A DNA stretch of 18,638 nucleotides from UMGS1649 sp964481385 (GTDB taxonomy: Bacteria; Bacillota; Clostridia; TANB77; CAG-465): the NCBI GenBank assembly GCA_964481385.1, contig CAYZTN010000023.1, forward strand, positions 1 through 18,638, written 5' to 3'. Shown here in pieces: positions 7,629-13,866 of the stretch. A program made the position numbers and the translations under genes. Within the stretch, counting starts at the first letter, position 1. Every line of letters starts with the position of its first letter. The notes beneath the pieces are model-generated. The model searched no databases. It saw only the letters and a list, made by a program, of their open reading frames with translations, and was not told the DNA's origin.

Positions 7629-7763
7629 TTAGTCATCTTCTTGAGAATTATGATGTTTGCACCAATTATCCTTTTCAACTTCTTTTCTGTCTAGTCTACA
7701 TATTTCTCTTCTTTCGTCATAATTAGTGCAGTTTTCGCAAGTATCTTGCTTTCCTCTTCCCAT
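7629..7763 (-). CDS. 44-residue four-cysteine (zinc-ribbon-like) protein
   Basis: This is a short gene with complete signals: a TTGACT-17-TATTAT promoter (7782-7810), GAGGTGAT just before ATG 7763, a TAA stop at 7629 and a rho-independent terminator. The product starts MGRGKQDTCENCTNY and has cysteines at 9, 12, 22 and 35, then two histidines (37, 38) in WCKHH. The spacing C-x2-C-x9-C-x12-C fits a small metal-binding knuckle. The protein is highly charged with no membrane segment, so it is probably cytoplasmic. It is not part of a larger operon. Function unknown; a zinc-binding adaptor or small regulator is possible. Confidence 0.75.
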   Translation of the reverse strand: MGRGKQDTCENCTNYDERREICRLDRKEVEKDNWCKHHNSQEDD

Positions 7764-7781
7764 CTTTATCACCTCAACACT

Positions 7782-7810
7782 ATAATACTATATAACACGT
7801 AAAAAGTCAA
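7782..7810 (-). promoter_or_regulatory. Promoter of the small cysteine-rich gene
   Basis: On the minus strand TTGACT (7805-7810) and TATTAT (7782-7787) are 17 bases apart, near consensus. The start codon follows within 20 bases, so the leader is very short. Confidence 0.75.
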
Positions 7811-7892
7811 ACTTATCTATCAAGCAGGTCAATATTTGTTTTCACGCTTTCCAAACTTCATCTATTCTCAGCATATTTAATTTATCAAGTTC

Positions 7893-8303
7893 TCAACAAA
7901 CTTTCTGAAGCATAACATTTTCAAGATAGCTTTTTAGCTTCTCGTTGCTTTCTAAATACATAAAACTTTGTGGTGCAGTAAAATGGTATTCTTCCTTAAG
8001 TTTTGCAAGTGTTAACGGCTCTTTTAACTTATATAACTCACCTATGTGATATGCGTGTATAGCTTCTTTTTCGCCATTATTAAACTCGACGTTTCCAAAT
8101 CCCACTTCTGTAATCTTATCTGGATACGATACAATTCTATCTATGACAGCCACGTATTCTAGCTTACATACAGGAGATGACGTGTATATCCAAAGTTTGT
8201 CCACACCTTTTGTCGGAATATACTTTCTAAATTCATAGTTTTTCACACCAGCAACAATTCTTTTTAAGTGTACTGGCTTTATACTCATAACAACATCTGT
8301 CAT
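7893..8303 (-). CDS. ASCH/PUA-like domain protein
   Basis: The 136-residue protein starts at ATG 8303, behind AGAGGTG 6 bases upstream; an in-frame GTG at 8312 lies inside that ribosome binding site and is rejected. The sequence MSIKPVHLKRIVAGVKNYEF, then R-K-x-I-P, VDKLWIYTSSPV and a C-terminal TAPQSFMYL match the ASCH/PUA-like family (COG4933-type 'predicted transcriptional regulators'). These have an RNA- or nucleotide-binding barrel fold of unproven function. It is the last gene of the two-component operon: its ribosome binding site overlaps the kinase stop, and the gap is 11 bases. The frame stays open for 16 codons after the TGA stop before a second TGA, which I treat as chance. Confidence 0.75.
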   Translation of the reverse strand: MTDVVMSIKPVHLKRIVAGVKNYEFRKYIPTKGVDKLWIYTSSPVCKLEYVAVIDRIVSYPDKITEVGFGNVEFNNGEKEAIHAYHIGELYKLKEPLTLAKLKEEYHFTAPQSFMYLESNEKLKSYLENVMLQKVC

Positions 8304-8314
8304 AATTTTCACCT

Positions 8315-9514
8315 CTATTTAAAATACCTTATTTCAAACTTGGTATATTCGCCAAGTTTTGAGTCCACATCAATCTTCCCATTACTCTTTTCAATAATAC
8401 TCTTAGCAAGTGCTAAACCAATTCCTACGCTGTTTTTGTTTGCGTTAGAAGCTTTATAGAATCTATCAAATATATGTGATATATCTTTAGGAGCAATTCC
8501 TTCTCCTGTATCTTCAATTGTAACTAAAGAGTATATCTTGTTATCTGAAAAACTAATCGTAACCGTTCCACCTTTTTTGGAGTGTTCTACGCAGTTTTTT
8601 ACAATATTTGTTATAGCTTCAACTTGCAAGTTAAAGTCGCACAAAATGCAAGCATCACTCACGTTATTTACCACTTTTACAGCTTTTAAATCACAAAGCA
8701 CTGCAACATTTTCCACAGCTTTTTTTACTATTTCTCTTATGTTGTTTTCTGCATTTTGCATAATTACCGCATTTACGTCAAACCTAGACAGCTTTAACAG
8801 GCTCTCTATTAACACATTTATTTTCACTATTTCTTTTTTAATATCTTTTATAAAGTCAAGCATTACATCAGTTGGTATTTCTGGATTATCCAATATATTA
8901 TCTAGCAATATGTTAATTGATGTAAGTGGTGTTTTTAACTGGTGAGAAATATCTTCTAATGACACTTTGATATTTCGTTTATCTTGAGTAGAAATATCCG
9001 CTTGTTCTTTTAACATAATGGCAGTTTTGTACAATTCGTTCTTTAATATTGAAAGCTCGCCCTCGACACTATCTTTTATGCTTAGCGAATAATCTTTTGC
9101 ATTTATTCTTTCCAAGCACTTGGTAATTTGCGAAATTTTCCTTTGCTCGCTTGTGTAGTATTTAAAACCAAGTACACCTGCTGCTACAATTAAGAGTAAA
9201 ATTACTATATTATTCACTATGAGAAACTCAAGAGACGCTTGCTCATTTTGTAGCAAAACAAAATCTTCTTCTAAATCTATTCCATACTTTTCAAATACAT
9301 TTTCAGTAACCTCTGCTTTACCACTTAAAACTTCCATTATTTCATTTTTGCTTACATCTGGATACTTTTCTTGCACTTTATATATAACCACATTTAAAGC
9401 ACTGTTTTGGCACGATTTATACCTGTTTATATACCTAATACATACCGCATTTGTTACTATAACAAAAACCAGTGCAACAATCACAAATGCTACAACTATC
9501 TTTTTATTTTTCAT
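8315..9514 (-). CDS. Two-component sensor histidine kinase
   Basis: The 399-residue membrane kinase has transmembrane segments at about 6-27 and 96-118 enclosing a 68-residue outside loop. A linker follows, then the H box LEDISHQLKTPLTS with phosphoacceptor H191, the N box TNIVKNCVEHS (302-312), G1 box DTGEGIA (335-341), F box FDRFYKA (349-355) and G2 box VGIGLALAKSI (363-373). All catalytic boxes are intact. Its natural partner is the OmpR-type regulator at 11461-12111, but two AbiE genes lie between them. Its ATG lies within a 10-base repeat (9505-9514) also found at the regulator's stop. Its own ribosome binding site is weak (GGAG about 17 bases upstream). The stimulus is unknown. Confidence 0.93.
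   Translation of the reverse strand: MKNKKIVVAFVIVALVFVIVTNAVCIRYINRYKSCQNSALNVVIYKVQEKYPDVSKNEIMEVLSGKAEVTENVFEKYGIDLEEDFVLLQNEQASLEFLIVNNIVILLLIVAAGVLGFKYYTSEQRKISQITKCLERINAKDYSLSIKDSVEGELSILKNELYKTAIMLKEQADISTQDKRNIKVSLEDISHQLKTPLTSINILLDNILDNPEIPTDVMLDFIKDIKKEIVKINVLIESLLKLSRFDVNAVIMQNAENNIREIVKKAVENVAVLCDLKAVKVVNNVSDACILCDFNLQVEAITNIVKNCVEHSKKGGTVTISFSDNKIYSLVTIEDTGEGIAPKDISHIFDRFYKASNANKNSVGIGLALAKSIIEKSNGKIDVDSKLGEYTKFEIRYFK
9505..9514. repeat. Left copy of the 10-bp repeat bordering the AbiE cassette
   Basis: On the minus strand this reads ATGAAAAATA and contains the kinase start codon. An identical 10-mer lies at 11462-11471, at the end of the response regulator. Confidence 0.6.
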
Positions 9515-9541
9515 TTACTACACACTCAACTCCATTAAAGC

Positions 9542-10507
9542 TTACTGGATTTTATTATTCAACTTCCATATTATCATAGGATGAGCTTTCACTCTTTCTA
9601 GAATATCTTTATCATCAAACAGTAATTCCGGTTCGTAACTTCCACTTTGAAATTTATCATAAAAGCTTTTTATATTAACATCTACAACTAATATGTCTTC
9701 TAGGTATTTTTTTACTGTTTTTTTCATTTCATCTACATCACTTTTTTTAGGATTCCTATCTCTTAACGTTGGTAATAGTTTTACTTTTATGTCTTGTTTA
9801 TCTAATTTATCAATTTTTTTGATATCCAAATCTTCGAGCTTGTAATCGTTAATGGCAATATATTCTAACATAAAACACTGCTTTAACAATTGCTTTTCTT
9901 CTTCATTAAACAGATTATATTTACTTAAAATATAAACATCAAATAAATCTCTAGCAGTGGTCCTACTAAGTAAGGCACATATTTTTGTAGCATATATCTC
10001 TATTGGATTAACACAGTGAATTTTTAATTGCTCACCCTCAAAAATATTAGTAACTACAGTTAATTGTTTAGTCTCTAAAATATGCACTCTATTCATATAA
10101 TTTATTTCTATTTTTATATTATCTATATTTCCTCCTATATCTTTATATTCTGCAACAATAGAATCTAAAGCATATACATTTTTAGATTTATCAATATTTA
10201 TTTTATAACCGTTTGCCATTAAATACTGAACTAACAAGCTGTGTATGTTTTGTTTTTCACTAACCATATCATCTTTTAATAAATTGTCTGTCAAATCTAA
10301 ATCAATATCAACAGATAATCTTGGAAAATCAAAAACTGCTACATTTATAGCGGTGCCTCCTTTTAATGCTAACATTTTTCCTAGCTTTTCGTGATTGTTT
10401 ATCCATTCTAAAATACTTAATAGTCTATCTACTTTTTCTAGCGTTGACTTTATAAATCCAGTCTTAGTTGAAATTTTTTGTATATATTCTTCATAATTTA
10501 CTACCAA
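9542..10507 (-). CDS. abiEii: AbiEii-type nucleotidyltransferase toxin
   Basis: The 321-residue protein has the nucleotidyltransferase signature ALKGGTAINV (47-56), then FPRLSVDIDLDLT (61-73) with the metal-binding pair D67 and D69. Further on comes the conserved ARDLFDVYIL helix. This is the AbiEii/AbiGii toxin of type IV toxin-antitoxin systems, which stops growth of phage-infected cells by modifying RNA (known for family members). The start is TTG 10507 behind GGAGG and overlaps the antitoxin stop by 7 bases, so translation is coupled. No nearer ATG fits. Catalytic residues are intact, so the toxin should be active. It sits between regulator and kinase of a two-component system, an unusual position. 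Confidence 0.88.
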   Translation of the reverse strand: MVVNYEEYIQKISTKTGFIKSTLEKVDRLLSILEWINNHEKLGKMLALKGGTAINVAVFDFPRLSVDIDLDLTDNLLKDDMVSEKQNIHSLLVQYLMANGYKINIDKSKNVYALDSIVAEYKDIGGNIDNIKIEINYMNRVHILETKQLTVVTNIFEGEQLKIHCVNPIEIYATKICALLSRTTARDLFDVYILSKYNLFNEEEKQLLKQCFMLEYIAINDYKLEDLDIKKIDKLDKQDIKVKLLPTLRDRNPKKSDVDEMKKTVKKYLEDILVVDVNIKSFYDKFQSGSYEPELLFDDKDILERVKAHPMIIWKLNNKIQ

Positions 10508-11253
10508 TACAAAGTCCTCCTTCTAGTTAAAAATATTTCTGGAACTACCAAGTTCCACTCACTTACATACCTGTTCTTATTTTTTTTCGTTTCGTTATCA
10601 AAATAATAAACATTTTGATTTATATTTCTTTTGCACTCATTGATTACCTTTTCATCCACGCCAAATCCATCATTTAGAAGTTCAATCATAAATCCAACTT
10701 TGGCATACAGTTTTTGAGAATTATAACACTTCAAATATTTTAATATCTTGTTTCCATCTAGTTTTCCCATTAACTCCAAACACAATAGCAATTCCTCATC
10801 TCCACCAGCAAGTTCTGTTTTATCTATACAATCTATTACCGTTCTTTCTTTATCAGTAACACAAACCTTACCATTTTGTACTATTCCAAAATCATATTTG
10901 CTGTTAACGAAAGTATAATCATAGCCATCAAATTCAAAGTCTTCAAATCTCTTTTTGCTTGAAACATACACTACATAAAACATTTGATTTTTTACCCCAT
11001 AAAAGTCAAAAGCTGAATGATATGATATATATGAATCATCTTTAATTCTTGAGCCAATCATAAATCGATTTGGTATCACGCTTTTAAACTCTATATCACA
11101 AACAACATATAAATTATGTTTTACTCTTTTTATATATTTTAGTATTAACAAATTTCTTATCAGACTTTTAGCTGTGTTTATATTTCCAGTTAAATCACAT
11201 ACATCTTGTAAATTAAATACTTTCAATTCTAATATTTTTTCATAATTTTTCAT
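10501..11253 (-). CDS. abiEi: AbiEi-type antitoxin
   Basis: The 250-residue protein has an N-terminal winged-helix region (about 1-60: VFNLQDVCDLTG, then a basic stretch ending in RVKHNLYVV). A C-terminal domain follows with the AbiEi pattern YISYHSAFDFYGV, then CVTDKERTVIDCID. Antitoxins of this type repress their own promoter through the N-terminal domain and neutralise AbiEii without a stable complex (family knowledge). The ATG at 11253 has an AAGGA about 10 bases upstream. The gene overlaps the toxin by 7 bases. A good promoter lies at 11326-11354, so the pair has independent expression in the operon. Confidence 0.85.
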   Translation of the reverse strand: MKNYEKILELKVFNLQDVCDLTGNINTAKSLIRNLLILKYIKRVKHNLYVVCDIEFKSVIPNRFMIGSRIKDDSYISYHSAFDFYGVKNQMFYVVYVSSKKRFEDFEFDGYDYTFVNSKYDFGIVQNGKVCVTDKERTVIDCIDKTELAGGDEELLLCLELMGKLDGNKILKYLKCYNSQKLYAKVGFMIELLNDGFGVDEKVINECKRNINQNVYYFDNETKKNKNRYVSEWNLVVPEIFLTRRRTLYW

Positions 11254-11325
11254 TCTTCATTATCCTTTATTGAATTTATACCAAAAAGATTTGTTTTTTA
11301 ATACTTTTGATACATCTATAATAAG

Positions 11326-11354
11326 AGTATAACCTATTTTTATTGTAAAAACAA
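11326..11354 (-). promoter_or_regulatory. Promoter of the AbiE cassette
   Basis: On the minus strand TTGTTT (11349-11354) and TATACT (11326-11331) are exactly 17 bases apart, inside the 207-base gap between the response regulator and AbiEi. The kinase gene downstream may now depend on it. Confidence 0.65.
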
Positions 11355-11382
11355 GTATTTTTTTAAAAATATTTATCAAATG

Positions 11383-11422
11383 TGCGTTAATAGCATTTAA
11401 TTTTTAATGCTTTTAATACGCA
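11383..11422. promoter_or_regulatory. Imperfect hairpin between response regulator and AbiE promoter
   Basis: TGCGT/ACGCA (5 bp) and AGCATT/AATGCT (6 bp) form a stem interrupted by an A/T internal loop, about 40 bases after the regulator stop and about 30 bases before the AbiE -35 box. It may be a weak terminator for the regulator transcript or a binding site for the AbiEi repressor. There is no clear T-run. Confidence 0.4.
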
Positions 11423-11460
11423 TTCAATAAATATCATTTTCAAGTCTCGATTCATAACAG

Positions 11461-12111
11461 CTATTTTTCATCTATCCTATACCCAATTCCTTTTACTGTA
11501 ACAATAATATCTGTACCAATCTTTTCTCTAATTCGTTTTAAATATACAGTAACTGTGTTATCATTTACATCGTTACCAGTCCAGTTCCATATACATTCGA
11601 TTAAATAATCTCTTGATACTACTTTATTCAAGTTTAAAAACAACAAATGTAATATTTTAAGCTCTAGACTTGTTAAAACAATTTCTTCTTTTCCTTTGTA
11701 CACTTGCATTTTATCTATATCAAAAGAAATATCTCTAACAGTCAATACATTTTTACTTTCTTTCGCTAGCACTCTTTTAATTCTTGCTAGTAGTTCTCTT
11801 GTAGAAAATGGCTTAGTAATATAATCTTCTGCTCCCATTTCTAGTCCTTTTACCACATCATCTTCACTATCTTTGGCTGTTAAAAATATACTTGGTATAT
11901 TCTTTTCTTTAATACAATCTTCAAACAATCTAAAACCGTTACCATCTGGAAGTGACACATCAATTATACTAAGGTCAAATTTCGTTTTACCAAGTGCCAA
12001 CTTTGCACTACTTACGCTTTCTACCCATTCACACTCATAGCCGTTTTGAGAAAAGGTATATTTCAAACCTTTTGCAATTGTTTCGCTATCTTCTACTAGT
12101 AATATTTTCAA
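11461..12111 (-). CDS. OmpR/PhoB-family response regulator
   Basis: The 216-residue protein has a receiver domain (1-115: acidic pocket E7/D8, phosphoacceptor D51 in IIDVSLPDGNG, T79, K101 in YITKPF) and a C-terminal winged helix (about 125-216) ending in VTVKGIGYRID, the OmpR/PhoB DNA-binding fold. All key residues are present. The start is TTG 12111, overlapping the upstream gene's stop by 4 bases (TTGA), with GGTGAG before it. It presumably answers to the kinase at 8315-9514, now 1.9 kb downstream behind the AbiE pair. Its last codons contain the same 10-mer that holds the kinase ATG. Targets are unknown. Confidence 0.93.
   Translation of the reverse strand: MKILLVEDSETIAKGLKYTFSQNGYECEWVESVSSAKLALGKTKFDLSIIDVSLPDGNGFRLFEDCIKEKNIPSIFLTAKDSEDDVVKGLEMGAEDYITKPFSTRELLARIKRVLAKESKNVLTVRDISFDIDKMQVYKGKEEIVLTSLELKILHLLFLNLNKVVSRDYLIECIWNWTGNDVNDNTVTVYLKRIREKIGTDIIVTVKGIGYRIDEK
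11462..11471. repeat. Right copy of the 10-bp repeat bordering the AbiE cassette
   Basis: On the minus strand this reads ATGAAAAATA, overlapping the last codons of the response regulator (GAT GAA AAA TAG). It is identical to 9505-9514 at the kinase start. Confidence 0.6.
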
Positions 12112-12641
12112 ACTCTCTCACCTGCCTTACAGAATTCTTGAAATTCTAATGCACTTATTTCATATTTAGGTTTATTATATTTTACACAAATTGCCCTCGC
12201 TACATCTGTACCAAATTTTCCTTTTATCCACTCTTTATATTCTACAAAAACTCTTTCTATTAGTTTTTCTTTTGAACTATTAACTCTTGGAAAAGTTTCA
12301 GAGTGCAAAAGTGCCTCGTACCATTTACCATTTCTTAAATATATGCAAAATGTATGTGTATGGTGAATATCCTCATCTTTATATTCCATATAATATGTTT
12401 CATTAGGTATATTGTTTTTATCCAAATACCACCTAATTAACTCTACCTCATCCCAACACCACGCACAGTTGCTATCTAAAACTTGTTCTGGTGACTGCAA
12501 TACATACATACTATCTATATCTAGCTTATCTAATTCTTCGGTATAATGTTTATTACCAAGCTTATCTACAAACCCATATTTAATATTTGCTTCTATATAT
12601 TTAAAAAAGTCTTCTAATTCCAAATCACATATGTTTTCCAT
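12108..12641 (-). CDS. Transglutaminase-like cysteine protein, first gene of the two-component operon
   Basis: The 177-residue protein lacks a signal peptide or membrane segment. NCAWCWDEVELIRWYL (58-73) with a likely nucleophile C62, followed by HHTHTFCIYL (93-102) with H96, matches the C...H core of the transglutaminase-like/papain-fold families. In these, 'CWD-x2-EL' and 'THTF' precede an aromatic strand carrying the third residue; here WYEALLHSE has E109 or H113 where an Asp is often found. It may be a peptidase, an amidase or a non-catalytic sensor. ATG 12641 is set by GGAGA 6 bases upstream. The stop TGA overlaps the regulator's TTG start. No upstream gene is cotranscribed, because a leftward terminator lies at 12699-12728. 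Confidence 0.72.
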   Translation of the reverse strand: MENICDLELEDFFKYIEANIKYGFVDKLGNKHYTEELDKLDIDSMYVLQSPEQVLDSNCAWCWDEVELIRWYLDKNNIPNETYYMEYKDEDIHHTHTFCIYLRNGKWYEALLHSETFPRVNSSKEKLIERVFVEYKEWIKGKFGTDVARAICVKYNKPKYEISALEFQEFCKAGERV

Positions 12642-12698
12642 AACGTCTCTCCATATGTATTTTACTACAAAACATGCTTTTTTTCTACCGTTTTAACT

Positions 12699-12728
12699 AA
12701 AAAAAGATGTCCTAAATTTAAGACATCT
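12699..12728 (-). terminator. Rho-independent terminator of the toxin/SUKH operon
   Basis: On the minus strand AGATGTC and GACATCT arms, with a TAAATTTA-containing loop, run directly into seven T. It follows the stop of the 231-residue gene by about 38 bases and separates the operon from the two-component genes downstream. Confidence 0.85.
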
Positions 12729-12765
12729 AAGCTTATTAAACATTATCGATTTTCAAATATATCAC

Positions 12766-13461
12766 TTATATTATGACTTCAGGTGGTGGCGTTTGCTTAA
12801 CTGTAACATTTTCCTTTGCCTTGGTATCATTTTGTGCTATTTCTTCTGAAGTATATGTTTTTGACTTCAAATCCGATATGAACTTATTATCATTAGTTTT
12901 CTCGCTATTATTCTGAACATCTTCTAGTGCCTTTTTAAACTCTTTTTCAGGTATTTCAAATTCAGTCTGCGGAAGTTTTACTTTATCTAATTCAGCTTCT
13001 CTAATAGATTTTGACATTGCACAAAAAACTTCTTCCCTATTTTCCATTTTAGTTTGCACATTTAATCTCGTTATGCTTCTTGAATCAGGCAAACTTTCTC
13101 CAGATATTTCTTCTGGAAAAGTTTTTATTAAATGATCTCTAATCTCTCTATACTCTTCTTCCGTATAACAAAAATCACTCATAAAACTAACTTGACAGTC
13201 TAAATCACTATTTACTAGTTTTTCTGCTACAGCCATTGCCATCTTTCTAGAATGTTCATCATTCAACTCATAACAAACATATGGATTACCTGTGTCACCT
13301 CCGCAACAAGCATGAGATAAAAAGCCTTTTTCATATCCCTCATTCAACAATTGTTCCAATGCTTCGGAGCCTTCTGCCCACTCATGAAATGCTTGTTTTC
13401 TTTCTTCGTCTGTTAACTCATTTATATCTATTGGTTTTCCTGTGTTATATTTACTTTTCAT
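12766..13461 (-). CDS. Unknown protein with ACCGGD motif, third gene of the toxin/SUKH operon
   Basis: The 231-residue protein is not confidently recognised. Residues about 10-165 look folded: an acidic helical start (INELTDEERKQAFHEWAEGS), a conserved-looking core LSHACCGGDTGNPYVCYEL (48-66) with paired cysteines C52/C53, a helix, and strands around CQVSFMSDF. The C-terminal 60 residues are Lys/Glu/Asn-rich and probably disordered, ending in PPPEVII. No signal peptide or membrane segment is seen. The ATG is preceded by AAAGGA and lies 13 bases after the SUKH stop, so it is cotranscribed. It could be a second immunity protein, an accessory factor or a second effector; position alone does not decide. 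Confidence 0.8.
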   Translation of the reverse strand: MKSKYNTGKPIDINELTDEERKQAFHEWAEGSEALEQLLNEGYEKGFLSHACCGGDTGNPYVCYELNDEHSRKMAMAVAEKLVNSDLDCQVSFMSDFCYTEEEYREIRDHLIKTFPEEISGESLPDSRSITRLNVQTKMENREEVFCAMSKSIREAELDKVKLPQTEFEIPEKEFKKALEDVQNNSEKTNDNKFISDLKSKTYTSEEIAQNDTKAKENVTVKQTPPPEVII

Positions 13462-13474
13462 ATTTTCTTTTCCT

Positions 13475-13858
13475 TTAATATAATTTATTATTTATAAAAT
13501 CGTCTATATCTTTCGCTACATATTCAAACTCATCAAATTCGTGTTTATATAAACATATAGTTTGCTCTTTAGATTCACATATAACATCACCAAATTCAGT
13601 TATTGCGAACGGTATATACCCTTTATCTATTAACTCACTAAAAATATATACATTATCCTTATCTTCTTTGTTATATGAAAGTATCTTTTTAAGCATTTTA
13701 CCTTGTTCTGTTTTAGTATCAAAACAAGTTCTTTCAGGTTTACCATTATTATATTTCAAAATTATCTCTCTTAATTTAGACGATAATTTTATACCAAACT
13801 TCACTTCTACTTCTAACAATTTACTTTCACTAATTATCTTTACATATTTCCAATCCAT
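13475..13858 (-). CDS. SMI1/KNR4 (SUKH) family immunity-like protein
   Basis: The 127-residue protein starts at ATG 13858, chosen over an upstream in-frame TTG because AGGTGA lies 4 bases before it. The sequence follows the SUKH pattern: W3, an N-terminal helix with LEVEVKFGIKLSSKLREI, the NNGKPER turn, LSYNKEDKDNVYIF, the signature strand YIPFAITEFGDVICES (88-103) and a C-terminal helix DIDDFINNKL. In bacteria SUKH proteins are mostly immunity proteins of polymorphic toxins, with many different toxin activities (family knowledge). It lies directly after the 723-residue gene, whose stop is 8 bases upstream of this start, so it is the best immunity candidate for that protein. It is cytoplasmic. 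Confidence 0.82.
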   Translation of the reverse strand: MDWKYVKIISESKLLEVEVKFGIKLSSKLREIILKYNNGKPERTCFDTKTEQGKMLKKILSYNKEDKDNVYIFSELIDKGYIPFAITEFGDVICESKEQTICLYKHEFDEFEYVAKDIDDFINNKLY

Positions 13859-13866
13859 TTTTTCAC

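Noticed and set aside
7840..7895. Readthrough extension of the ASCH protein past its TGA
   Set aside because: The frame is open for only 16 more codons; the protein already ends at the usual place after PQSFMYL, and longer readthrough would run through the neighbouring promoter.
13281..13478. Plus-strand frames inside the minus-strand operon genes
   Set aside because: These are leucine/serine-rich shadows of well-supported minus-strand genes with no ribosome binding sites. The same holds for the plus-strand frames inside the helicase, kinase and 723-residue genes.
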